Shown one piece after another: positions 35,333 to 43,626 of a stretch of 64,000 bases of DNA. Below the pieces are notes generated by a model, which had not been told where the DNA came from, did not search any database, and was given only the letters and a program-made list of their open reading frames with translations. Each line of letters begins with the position of its first letter. Within the stretch, counting starts at the first letter, position 1. Made by a program: the position numbers and the translations under genes. The stretch comes from Variovorax paradoxus EPS (lineage in GTDB: Bacteria > Pseudomonadota > Gammaproteobacteria > Burkholderiales > Burkholderiaceae_C): NCBI RefSeq assembly GCF_000184745.1, contig NC_014931.1, positions 1,798,001 to 1,862,000 on the forward strand, written 5' to 3'.

Positions 35333-36582
35333 CGATGCCCCTGATGCGCCCCCCGCGCAAGAACCCGGTGCTGCGCACCCGGCAGATGAACCTGCCGCCC
35401 GGCGCGCGCGGCCGCGTCGCGCTCGGCCTCACGGCCGCCGCCGCCGAAGGCCGCTTCGAACTGCAGACCTGCGAAGACTGCGGCACCGTGCAGTATCCGC
35501 CGCGCGAGGTCTGCCACAAGTGCCTGTCTGCTGCACTGCGCTGGCGCGCGCAGAGCGGCGAGGGCGAGCTGCTGGGCAGCACCACGCTGCACCACAGCAA
35601 CGACCTGTTCTTCCGCGAGCGGCTGCCCTGGCGGCTGGGCCTGGTGCACCTGGATGCCGGCCCCACGCTCATGGTCCACCTGCACGGCGAGGTCGGTGAT
35701 GCGCCCACGCGCGTGCGCGTAGGCGCCCGGCTCGACCGCGCGGGCCAGGCCGTTCTCATTGGTTTTCCGAATGAAGGGAGTGCCCATATGGCCGACGACA
35801 AGATGCTGCGTGAAATGACCAGCGACCCCAAGTTCCGCAAGGCGCTGGTGACCGACGGCAAGACCGAGACCGGCCAGGCCATCGTGTGCGCGCTGGTGAA
35901 GGCGGGCGCCGACATCGTCTGGGTCGGCCACGCCGAACCCTGGAAGAAGATGGGCGACGGGCTGGACGACATCTCGGCGCTGCCGCAGGTCACGCTGGTT
36001 CCTCTCGATCTCACCAACGGCCGGCAGGTGACCGAGCTTGCGGGCTCCATCGGCGGCAAGGTCGACATCGTCATCAACAACGCCGAGGTGCACCGCACCT
36101 TCGGCATCGGCGCGCGGCGCGGCACCGACGTGGCCAAGGCTGAGATGGACATCAACTACTTCGGCCTGCTGCGCCTCGCGCAGGAGTTCGGGCCTGCGCT
36201 CAAGGGCCGCTCGGCCGATGGCGCGACCGGCGCGACCGCATGGGTCAACCTGCTGTCGATCTACGCGCTCAGCAACTTTCCGCCGCACGGCACATTCAGT
36301 GCCTCGAAGGCGGCGGCGCATTCGCTCGCGCAATGCCTTCGCGCCGAGATGCGGCCGGCCGGCATCCGCGTGATCAACGTGTTCCCCGGCCCCATCGACG
36401 ACGAATGGAACCAGCACACGCCGCCGCCCAAGCTGGCGCCCACCGCTCTGGCGAACGCCATCGTGAAGGCGCTGCGCGACGGCGTCGAAGACGTCTATCC
36501 CGGCGACGTCGCGCAGGAGTGGCTGGAGCGCTGGCGCGACAACCCGAAGGTGCTCGAACGCGAGCTGGCCGCAGGCGGCTGA
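35329..36582 (+). CDS. Fusion of DUF35 (Zn-ribbon/OB-fold) with a degenerate short-chain dehydrogenase domain
   Basis: This 417-aa single reading frame has residues 1-150 as a DUF35 acyl-CoA-binding module with a zinc ribbon (C48, C51, C62, C65; CEDCGTVQYPPREVCHKC) and an OB-fold. From Met154 (35788) a Rossmann SDR domain follows. Its cofactor loop is degenerate (VTDGKTETGQAIV in place of TGxxxGIG). NNAEV replaces NNAG, and the catalytic Tyr is Phe323 (FSASK for YxxxK). A Shine-Dalgarno-like GAAGGGAG lies about 7 bases before the Met154 ATG, so the SDR part may also be made alone. DUF35 proteins partner Cys-less thiolases as aldolases. Confidence 0.85.
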   Translation: MTMPLMRPPRKNPVLRTRQMNLPPGARGRVALGLTAAAAEGRFELQTCEDCGTVQYPPREVCHKCLSAALRWRAQSGEGELLGSTTLHHSNDLFFRERLPWRLGLVHLDAGPTLMVHLHGEVGDAPTRVRVGARLDRAGQAVLIGFPNEGSAHMADDKMLREMTSDPKFRKALVTDGKTETGQAIVCALVKAGADIVWVGHAEPWKKMGDGLDDISALPQVTLVPLDLTNGRQVTELAGSIGGKVDIVINNAEVHRTFGIGARRGTDVAKAEMDINYFGLLRLAQEFGPALKGRSADGATGATAWVNLLSIYALSNFPPHGTFSASKAAAHSLAQCLRAEMRPAGIRVINVFPGPIDDEWNQHTPPPKLAPTALANAIVKALRDGVEDVYPGDVAQEWLERWRDNPKVLERELAAGG

Positions 36583-36596
36583 AGAAGGAACCCACG

Positions 36597-37409
36597 ATGA
36601 CGACAACCACCGAACTGATGTCCGCCGCCGAAATCCTCGGCGGCCTCGTGACCGCCATGGCGAGCGGCCGCATCCGCGTGATCGACCTCACGCAGACGCT
36701 CACGCCCGAATTCCCGCAGATCGCACTGCCGCCCGAGATGGGCCAGTGCTGGCCCTTCCGCATCGAGGAAGTGTCGAAGTACGACGAGCGCGGTCCGGCC
36801 TGGTACTGGAACAACTTCTCCTGCGGCGAGCACACCGGCACGCACTTCGATGCACCGATCCACTGGATATCCGGACGCGACCTGCCGAACAATTCGGTCG
36901 ACACCATCCCCGTGCAGAACTTCGTCGCGCCGGCCTGCGTGATCGACTGCTCGGCCGATGTGCAATCGAATGACGACTACCTGCTGAGCGTCGCCGACAT
37001 CGAGCGCTACGAAGCCGCGCACGGCCGCATCCCGAAGGGTGCGTGGGTGCTGATGCGCACCGACTGGTCCAAGCGCAGCGACCCCGAGGCGTATCAGAAC
37101 TTCGACGAGACGGGCCAGCACACCCCCGGCCCGAGCACCGAGGCCGTTCGCTTCCTGGTGGAGCAGCGCGACGTGCTGGGTTTCGGCTCGGAGGCCATCG
37201 GCACCGACGCGGGACAGGGCTATCACCTGCGGCCGCCGTACCCGTGCCACTACTACATGCACGGCGCGGGACGCTATGGCCTGCAGTGCCTGAGCAACCT
37301 CGACCTGCTGCCGCCCGCGGGTGCGGTGCTGATTTGCCCGCCGCTGAAGATCGAGAAGGGCAGCGGCAGTCCGCTGCGCGTGCTGGCACTCGTGGGAGCG
37401 CAGGCATGA
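36597..37409 (+). CDS. Cyclase-family metal-dependent hydrolase (isatin hydrolase-like)
   Basis: This 270-aa protein of the kynurenine formamidase/cyclase family has metal-binding motif H79-T-G-T-H83-F-D85-A-P-I-H89. Further family segments are VLMRTDWSKR and GFGSEAIGTDAGQGYHL. Members include KynB arylformamidase and manganese-dependent isatin hydrolase, which opens the isatin ring to isatinate in Bradyrhizobium-type auxin degradation. Its place after oxygenase, ligase and aldolase-like genes fits the isatin role better than tryptophan breakdown. Substrate assignment is inference. Confidence 0.88.
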   Translation: MTTTTELMSAAEILGGLVTAMASGRIRVIDLTQTLTPEFPQIALPPEMGQCWPFRIEEVSKYDERGPAWYWNNFSCGEHTGTHFDAPIHWISGRDLPNNSVDTIPVQNFVAPACVIDCSADVQSNDDYLLSVADIERYEAAHGRIPKGAWVLMRTDWSKRSDPEAYQNFDETGQHTPGPSTEAVRFLVEQRDVLGFGSEAIGTDAGQGYHLRPPYPCHYYMHGAGRYGLQCLSNLDLLPPAGAVLICPPLKIEKGSGSPLRVLALVGAQA

Positions 37410-38137
37410 CCACGCAGCCCAAGGTCGCGGCCGTCACCGGCGGCAGCGCCGGCATCGGGAAGGCGATATGCGAAGACCTGCTCGCACAGGGCTACGAGGT
37501 GGTGTCGCTCGCGCGCCGCAAGGCAGAGATCGACCATCCGAAACTGCACAGCCTGGAGGTCGACCTGAGCGACCGCGCCGCCACGGGCGAGGCGGTGCGC
37601 GAACTGGTCGAGCGCTTTGCGCCGACCACCATCGTGCACAACGCCGGCGTCATCCGCGCAGCGTTGCTGCCGGAGGTGAAGCTCGACGACCTCGATGCGC
37701 TGGTCGACCTGCACCTGGGCTGCGCAATCCAGCTCGTGCAGGGCGCACTGCCCGCGATGCGCGCGCAGCGCTTCGGCCGCGTCGTGCTGCTGTCGTCGCG
37801 CGCGGCGCTGGGCCTCGCGACCCGCACCAGTTACTCCGCGACCAAGGCCGGCATGCTGGGCATGGCCCGCACCTGGGCACTCGAACTCGCGGCGGACGGC
37901 ATCACGGTGAACGTCGTGGCGCCGGGCCCGATTCGCACCGACATGTTCTACGACGTCGTCGAAGCCGGCAGCGAGAAGGAACGCGCGCTCGCGGCCTCCG
38001 TGCCCGTCAAGCGCCTGGGCGAATCGGCCGATGTGGCACGCGCCGTGCGTTTCTTTGCCGACCCTGACAACAGCTTCGTCACCGGCCAGGTGCTCTACGT
38101 CTGCGGCGGCACCAGCGTCGGCAGCCTGGCCCTCTAG
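37406..38137 (+). CDS. SDR family oxidoreductase
   Basis: This 243-aa classical short-chain dehydrogenase has TGGSAGIGKAI (cofactor loop), HNAG, and the catalytic tetrad residues Ser (LLSSRAA) and Y-x3-K (SYSATKAGM). The C-terminus has NVVAPGPIRTDMF. In contrast to the preceding fusion gene, all catalytic residues are present. The substrate is unknown; an oxindole or hydroxyacyl-CoA reduction or oxidation step is possible. It is coupled to the cyclase gene by a 4-base overlap and is the last enzyme gene before the transport genes. Confidence 0.88.
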   Translation: MTTQPKVAAVTGGSAGIGKAICEDLLAQGYEVVSLARRKAEIDHPKLHSLEVDLSDRAATGEAVRELVERFAPTTIVHNAGVIRAALLPEVKLDDLDALVDLHLGCAIQLVQGALPAMRAQRFGRVVLLSSRAALGLATRTSYSATKAGMLGMARTWALELAADGITVNVVAPGPIRTDMFYDVVEAGSEKERALAASVPVKRLGESADVARAVRFFADPDNSFVTGQVLYVCGGTSVGSLAL

Positions 38138-38193
38138 TTTTCAGTGTCAGTCCGTCCGTTTCATTCAAAAACATCACCTCCTGGAGCATCGCC

Positions 38194-39363
38194 ATGAAAG
38201 TCCTGAACCGATTCCGTGCCCTCGCAAGCATTGCCGTGGGCCTCGGCGCCCTGAGTGCCGTGGCGGGCGCCTGGGCGGCCGATCTCAAGGTCGGGTTCAT
38301 CACCTCGCTCTCGGGGCCGGTCTCGTCGCTCGGCATTCCCTATGAAAAGGGCATGAAGGCCGCGCTCGCCTACAAGGCGGACCTGGGCGGCCGCAAGATC
38401 CAGATGGTGCAGCTCGACGACGCGTCGGACCCGTCCACGGCCGCACGCAACGCCCGCAAGATGATCGACGAGGACAAGGTCGACGTCATCATCGGCACCG
38501 CGGGATCGCCCGGTGCGCTGGCCATCGCCGGCGTGGCGCGCGAGACGAAGACGCCGCTGATCTCCATCGCCAATGCCAACCTGCCGGGCGAAGAGGGCGC
38601 GTGGATGGTCACGCTGCCGCAGCCTGCGCCGCTGATGGTGAGCGCGGTGGTCGAGCGCATGAAGAAATCGGGCGTGAAGACGGTCGGCTACATCGGCTTT
38701 TCCGACGCCTGGGGCGACCTGGTGTACGACGCGCTGCAGAAGAGCGCGGAGCCGGCTGGCATCAAGATCGTGTCGAACGAGCGCTATGCGCGCGCCGATT
38801 CGTCGGTGACCGGGCAGGTGCTCAAGATCGTGGCGCTGCGCCCCGATGCAGTAATCACCGGCACCTCGGGCACGCCCGGCGCGCTGCCTTACCTGGCGCT
38901 CGCGGAGCGCGGCTACAAGGGCCAGATCTACGGCATGCATGCGCTCATCAACCCCGACTTCGTGCGCGTGGGCGGTGCTGCCGTCGAAGGCCTGCTCGCA
39001 CCCACCGGCCCGGTGATCGTGGCCGAGCAGTTGCCCAACGACAACCCGATCCGCAAGGTGTCGATGGACTTCCGCGCCGCCTACCAGAAGGCCAACGGCG
39101 CACCGCCGACCGATGCCTTCTCGGCCTACACCTTCGACGCCTGGCTGCTGTACCTCGATGCGGCCCAGCGTGCGCTTGCCACCAAGGCCGAGCCGGGCAC
39201 GCCGCAGTTCCGCCTTGCCCTGCGCGATGCCATCGTGAGTACCAAGGAGCTGGTGGGCACGCACAGCGTCTACAACTTCAAGCCGACCGATCGCTATGGG
39301 TCGGACGAACGCTCGCGTGTCGTCGTGAAGCTGGAAAAGGGTCAATGGAAGCTGGTTCCCTGA
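38194..39363 (+). CDS. ABC transporter substrate-binding protein, branched-chain/aromatic type (paralogue 1)
   Basis: This 389-aa periplasmic protein has a cleavable signal peptide (positively charged start, hydrophobic core, AGAWA-A cleavage near residue 29). A type I periplasmic-binding fold (Peripla_BP_6) follows: LKVGFITSLSGPVSSLGIPYEKGM, VQLDDASDPSTAARNARKM, IIGTAGSPGALA and YIGFSDAWGDLVYDAL. It is one of three close paralogues here (also 39404-40549 and 42392-43555) that share one permease/ATPase set. The ligand is presumably an indole or aromatic acid. RBS-like CTCCTGGAG lies upstream. Confidence 0.92.
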   Translation: MKVLNRFRALASIAVGLGALSAVAGAWAADLKVGFITSLSGPVSSLGIPYEKGMKAALAYKADLGGRKIQMVQLDDASDPSTAARNARKMIDEDKVDVIIGTAGSPGALAIAGVARETKTPLISIANANLPGEEGAWMVTLPQPAPLMVSAVVERMKKSGVKTVGYIGFSDAWGDLVYDALQKSAEPAGIKIVSNERYARADSSVTGQVLKIVALRPDAVITGTSGTPGALPYLALAERGYKGQIYGMHALINPDFVRVGGAAVEGLLAPTGPVIVAEQLPNDNPIRKVSMDFRAAYQKANGAPPTDAFSAYTFDAWLLYLDAAQRALATKAEPGTPQFRLALRDAIVSTKELVGTHSVYNFKPTDRYGSDERSRVVVKLEKGQWKLVP

Positions 39364-39403
39364 TTCAACGCGCACCACACACCAACTCGCTGGAGCAACC
39401 TCG

Positions 39404-40549
39404 ATGAAAAAGAAACTGGCCCGCATCGTCGGCCTCACTGCCGTCGCACTGGCCGCCGCACAAGCCATGGCGGCCGACCTGAAGATCGGCTTCATCAGCT
39501 CGTTGTCGGGCCCTGTCGCCGCACTCGGCGTGCCCTATGAAAAGGGCATTCGCGCAGCCATTGCCGAGCATCCGGAAATCGGCGGGCGCAAGGTGCAGCT
39601 CATCGTGCTCGACGACGCCTCCGACCCGACCACCGCAGGCCGCAACGCGCGCAAGCTGGTGACCGAAGACAAGGTCGACGTGCTCATCGGCACCTCGGGC
39701 GTGCCGGGCGCGATGGCCATCGCCTCGGTGGCGCGCGAACTCAACACGCCGCTGATCTCGCCCACGCCGGTGACCATCGCCGGCCCCGAAGGCGCATGGA
39801 CGGTGACGGTGTCGCAACCGTTCCCGCTCATGGTCGCGGGCGTGGTCGAGCGCATGCAGAAGTCCGGCGTGAAGACGGTGGCCTTCATCGGTTTCTCCGA
39901 TGCGCTGGGGGATCTCGCCTACGACTCGCTGGTCAAGAGCGCGGCCACGGCCGGCATCAAGGTGGTGGCGAACGAGCGCTATGCGCGCAGCGATTCGTCG
40001 GTGGCGGGGCAGATCCTGAAGATCGTCGCGGCGCGGCCCGATGCCGTATTCGCCGGCAACTCCGGCACGCCGGGCGCGCTGCCCTACATCGCACTCGCCG
40101 AGCGCGGCTACAAGGGCAAGATCTACGGCACGCACGGGCTCATCAACGCCGACTTCGTGCGCGTGGGCGGCGCCTCCATCGAAGGGCTGCAGGTGCCCAG
40201 CGGCCCGGTGCTCGTGGCCGACCAGCTGCCCGACAGCAACCCCATCAAGAAGGTGTCGATGGGCTTCCGCGCGGCCTACCAGAAGGTGAACGGCGCGGTG
40301 CCGACCGATGCCTTCTCCTCGTACACCTACGACGCCTACCTGCTGCTGGCCGACGCCGCCTCGCGCACCAAGGGCGAGCCGGGCACGCCGCAATACCGGA
40401 CCGCGTTGCGCGATGCCATCGTGAGCACCAAGGAGCTGGTGGGCACGCACGGCATCTACACCTTCAAGCCCGACGACCGCTATGGCTCCGACCAGCGCGG
40501 CGTGGTGATCGTGCAGATGAGCAAGGGCCAGTGGAAGCTGGTCCCCTGA
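39404..40549 (+). CDS. ABC transporter substrate-binding protein (paralogue 2)
   Basis: This 381-aa periplasmic-binding protein has signal peptide ending AQAMA-A near residue 23. It is closely similar to the preceding gene throughout: LKIGFISSLSGPVAALGVPYE, VLDDASDPTTAGRNARKL, LIGTSGVPGAMAIASVAREL and TKELVGTHGIYTFKPDDRYG. The tandem similarity points to local duplication. Differences concentrate in the ligand-side loops (SPTPVTIAGPEGAW versus SIANANLPGEEGAW in copy 1), so specificity may have diverged. It lies 40 bp after copy 1 and 21 bp before the second oxygenase pair. Confidence 0.92.
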   Translation: MKKKLARIVGLTAVALAAAQAMAADLKIGFISSLSGPVAALGVPYEKGIRAAIAEHPEIGGRKVQLIVLDDASDPTTAGRNARKLVTEDKVDVLIGTSGVPGAMAIASVARELNTPLISPTPVTIAGPEGAWTVTVSQPFPLMVAGVVERMQKSGVKTVAFIGFSDALGDLAYDSLVKSAATAGIKVVANERYARSDSSVAGQILKIVAARPDAVFAGNSGTPGALPYIALAERGYKGKIYGTHGLINADFVRVGGASIEGLQVPSGPVLVADQLPDSNPIKKVSMGFRAAYQKVNGAVPTDAFSSYTYDAYLLLADAASRTKGEPGTPQYRTALRDAIVSTKELVGTHGIYTFKPDDRYGSDQRGVVIVQMSKGQWKLVP

Positions 40550-40570
40550 CATAAAACCGAGCGCCCGCCG

Positions 40571-41890
40571 ATGACCAGCTACCGCCATCATCCCGACCGC
40601 ATCGCCGCCCTGGTGCAGGACGACCGCGTGCACCGCGACCTGTACCTGAGCGAGGAAATCTTCGCGCTCGAGCAGGAGCGCCTGTTTGCGGACACCTGGG
40701 TCTTCCTCGGCCACGCGAGCCAGGTGCCGGAGGCGGGCGACTTCGTGACGCAGGACGTCGCAGGCCGGCCGCTCCTGATGGTGCGGCAGCCCGATGGCGC
40801 GGTGCACGTCATATACAACCGCTGCGCCCACAAGGGCACGCAACTGGTGACGGACGAGAGCGGCAATACCGGTCGCTTCTTTCGCTGCCCGTACCACGCC
40901 TGGACCTACAAGCTCGACGGCGCGCCGCTCGGCCTGCCGCTCAAGAACGGCTACGAAGGCACGCAGCTCAAGGCCTGCGAATCGGGGCAGGGGCTGTCGG
41001 TGGTGAAGCATGTGAAGGTGTACCGCGACTTCGTTTTCGTGCGCCTGTCCGACACGGGCCCGTCGTTCGAGGACTACTTCGGCGAGGTGCTCGGCGCCAT
41101 CGACAACATGGTCGACCGCTCGCCCGAGGGCAGGCTCACCGTGGGCGGCGGCGTGCTGCGCAACATCGTCCACTGCAACTGGAAGATGTACCTGGAGAAC
41201 ATCAACGACACGGTGCATCCGATGTCGACGCACGAATCGGCCACCAAGGCGGCCGAGGCGCTGTGGGAGGGGCACGCGCCTACCGATCCCAAGCCGATGG
41301 CGATGGAGCAGATCCTGCCCTTCGGCTCGGGCTACGAGTTCTTCGACAAGATGGGTGGGCGGGTGTTCGCCAACGGGCACAGCGTGCTCGGGGTGAACTT
41401 CAGCATCCACTCCAACTACGCGCAGTTGCCCGAGTACGAGGCCGCCATGCAGGCCGCGCACGGCGCCGAGCGCGCGGCCGACATCCTGCAGCGCTCGCCG
41501 CAGAACTCGGTGCTGTATCCGAGCCTGTCGGTGAAGGGGTCGCCCCAGGCGATCCGCGTGATCCGCCCGCTGGCTGCCGACCGCACCCTGATCGAGGCCT
41601 GGAGCTTCCGCGCAGCCGGTGCGCCCGCGCTGCTCTTCGAGCGCGCGATGAGCTACAACCGCCTCGTGTTCTCGCCGATGTCGGTGGTGGCGCACGACGA
41701 CGTGCACCTCTTCGAGAGCATCCAGCAGGGCCTGCGCGCCGGCGGCAACGAATGGGTGAGCCTGCACCGCAACTTCGACGCGGCCGAGCTCGCGCAATCG
41801 ACCATCACCACCAACGGCACGAACGAGCTGCTCATGCGCAACCAGTTCCGCGCCTGGGCGAAGGCGATGGCACCGGAGGCCGCGGCATGA
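40571..41890 (+). CDS. Rieske non-heme iron oxygenase, alpha subunit (second pair)
   Basis: This 439-aa paralogue of the 30723-32036 protein has Rieske ligands at the same positions (C85, H87, C106, H109) and mononuclear iron motif NDTVHPMSTHESA. Sequence is conserved from the first residues (MTSYRHHPDR, QDDRVHRDLYLSEE). It follows the second binding-protein gene and precedes its own beta subunit. No separate reductase accompanies it, so it probably draws electrons from the 29711-30703 reductase. It may act on the same substrate or on a later or modified intermediate. Confidence 0.9.
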   Translation: MTSYRHHPDRIAALVQDDRVHRDLYLSEEIFALEQERLFADTWVFLGHASQVPEAGDFVTQDVAGRPLLMVRQPDGAVHVIYNRCAHKGTQLVTDESGNTGRFFRCPYHAWTYKLDGAPLGLPLKNGYEGTQLKACESGQGLSVVKHVKVYRDFVFVRLSDTGPSFEDYFGEVLGAIDNMVDRSPEGRLTVGGGVLRNIVHCNWKMYLENINDTVHPMSTHESATKAAEALWEGHAPTDPKPMAMEQILPFGSGYEFFDKMGGRVFANGHSVLGVNFSIHSNYAQLPEYEAAMQAAHGAERAADILQRSPQNSVLYPSLSVKGSPQAIRVIRPLAADRTLIEAWSFRAAGAPALLFERAMSYNRLVFSPMSVVAHDDVHLFESIQQGLRAGGNEWVSLHRNFDAAELAQSTITTNGTNELLMRNQFRAWAKAMAPEAAA

Positions 41891-42351
41891 ACGATCCCCG
41901 TGATTTCATCGCCCACGAGGCCGCGCTGCTCGACGAGCGGCGCTTCGATGACTGGCTCGCGCTCTTCGCCGACGACGGCCATTACTGGGTGCCTCTGCTC
42001 GGTGCGGCGCAGGCCGATCCCCTCTCGCACAACTCGCTGGCCTATGAAGACCGGTTGCTGCTGCAACTGCGCGTGGACCGCCTGAAGAACCCGCGCGCGC
42101 ATTCGCAGCACCCCGCGAGCCACAGCCAGCATGTGCTGCAGCCTTCGCGCATCGAGGAGGAGACGGACGGCGAAGTGCGCCTTCGCACGCCGTTCCTCTA
42201 CGTCGAAGCACGCGGCGAATCGCAGATCCTGCTGAGTGGCACTGCCCGCCACCACCTCGTGCACACATCTTCGGGATGGTCGATTCGCCAGAAGCGCATC
42301 GACCTGCTCAATGCCGCACGCGCGTTGCCGGCCATCCAGTTGTTCATCTGA
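41887..42351 (+). CDS. Ring-hydroxylating oxygenase beta subunit (second pair)
   Basis: This 154-aa NTF2-fold subunit has HEAALLDERRFDDWLALFAD, HYWVPLLGAAQADP and RLKNPRAHSQHP, ending RALPAIQLFI. It is the partner of the alpha subunit immediately upstream, joined by an ATGA overlap. It is ten residues shorter than the beta subunit of the first pair, mainly at the N-terminus and in the middle strand region. Third in a binding-protein/alpha/beta/binding-protein arrangement, it suggests that an oxygenase-plus-receptor module was duplicated. Confidence 0.88.
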   Translation: MNDPRDFIAHEAALLDERRFDDWLALFADDGHYWVPLLGAAQADPLSHNSLAYEDRLLLQLRVDRLKNPRAHSQHPASHSQHVLQPSRIEEETDGEVRLRTPFLYVEARGESQILLSGTARHHLVHTSSGWSIRQKRIDLLNAARALPAIQLFI

Positions 42352-42391
42352 GTTACCTGTTCATTCCAACCATCCTCACCGGAGCTACGAC

Positions 42392-43555
42392 ATGAAGAGC
42401 CTGATGCTGACCCTCACGCGCGGTGCCCTCGCCGCGGCGCTCGCCGCCTGCGGCGTTGCGAGCGTTTTCGCGGCCGACCTCAAGGTCGGCCTGAGCGTGT
42501 CGCTCTCGGGGCCGAACTCCTCGCTGGGCGTGCCCTATGCGAAGGGCATGCAGGCCGCGCTGGCCTACAAGCCCGAGATCAACGGCCGCAAGGTGCAGCT
42601 CATCGTGCTGGACGACGGCTCCGATCCGACGACCGCCGGGCGCAATGCGCGCAAGCTCGTCGAAGAGGAAAAGGTCGATGTGCTGATGGGCACTTCGGGG
42701 GTGCCAGCAGCCATTGCAATGGCGCAAGTCGGCCGCGATGCGAAGACGCCGATGATCGGCCTCACGCCCATCCTGCTCGACCCCAATGAGAACCCGTGGG
42801 TCATGACGGTCGCCCAGCCTACGCAGTTGATGATCGACGCGGTGGTCGAGCGCATGAAGCGCAACAACGTCAAGACCGTGGGCTACATCGGCTTCACCGA
42901 CGCTTGGGGCGACCTGGTGTACGACGCGCTCATGAAGGCCGCGCCCGGCGCTGGCATCAAGGTGGTGAGCAACGAACGCTATGCGCGCGCCGATGCTTCG
43001 GTGACCGGCCAGGTGCTCAAGATCGTGGCGTTGCGCCCCGACGCGGTGATGACCGGTGGCGCCGGCACGCCGGGCGCGCTGCCGTTCCTCGCGCTGCAGG
43101 AGCGCGGCTACAAGGGCGGTGTGTACGGGCAGCACGGGCTCATCAACCCCGACTTCGTGCGCGTGGTCGGCGCCGCGGGCCAGAACGCGCTGATGCCTAC
43201 CGGCCCCGTGATCGTCGCCGAGCAACTGCCGGACGGATACCCGACCAAGAAGATCGCGACCGAGTTCCGTGCCGTGTTCCAGAAGGTCAACAACGCGCCG
43301 ACCAGCGATGCGTTCTCGGCCTATTCCTTCGACGGCTGGCTGGTGTTCGCCGACGCCGCCTCGCGCGCGATGAAGAAGGCCGAGCCGGGAACCGCCGAGT
43401 TCCGCGTCGCGCTGCGCGATGCCATCTTCAGCACCAAGGAAGTGGTGGGCACGCACGGCGTCTACAGCTTCAAGCTAGGCAGCCTCTACGGCGTGGACGA
43501 GCGCGCCCGCGTGATCGTCAAGCTCGACAACGGCCAATGGAAGCTCGCTCCCTGA
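42392..43555 (+). CDS. ABC transporter substrate-binding protein (paralogue 3)
   Basis: This 387-aa periplasmic-binding protein has a signal peptide with cleavage near VFA-A (about residue 28). It shares the Peripla_BP_6 fold and many segments with copies 1 and 2 (LKVGLSVSLSGPNSSLGVPYA, YIGFTDAWGDLVYDAL, GQVLKIVALRPDAV). The ligand loop is the most divergent of the three (GLTPILLDPNENPWVMTVAQ). ACCGGAGCT upstream gives a Shine-Dalgarno match. It immediately precedes the permease genes and is the likeliest ancestral receptor for the importer. Confidence 0.92.
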   Translation: MKSLMLTLTRGALAAALAACGVASVFAADLKVGLSVSLSGPNSSLGVPYAKGMQAALAYKPEINGRKVQLIVLDDGSDPTTAGRNARKLVEEEKVDVLMGTSGVPAAIAMAQVGRDAKTPMIGLTPILLDPNENPWVMTVAQPTQLMIDAVVERMKRNNVKTVGYIGFTDAWGDLVYDALMKAAPGAGIKVVSNERYARADASVTGQVLKIVALRPDAVMTGGAGTPGALPFLALQERGYKGGVYGQHGLINPDFVRVVGAAGQNALMPTGPVIVAEQLPDGYPTKKIATEFRAVFQKVNNAPTSDAFSAYSFDGWLVFADAASRAMKKAEPGTAEFRVALRDAIFSTKEVVGTHGVYSFKLGSLYGVDERARVIVKLDNGQWKLAP

Positions 43556-43626
43556 GCGGCCCGCTCTTTTTCGCAAACGCCAAGAACGACGAACAAGAAG
43601 ATGAAAGCAATGCCTGAGGTTTTCCT

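Noticed and set aside
39365..41797. 810-codon minus-strand open frame
   Set aside because: It is antisense to a binding-protein gene and a Rieske oxygenase gene, both certain from motifs.
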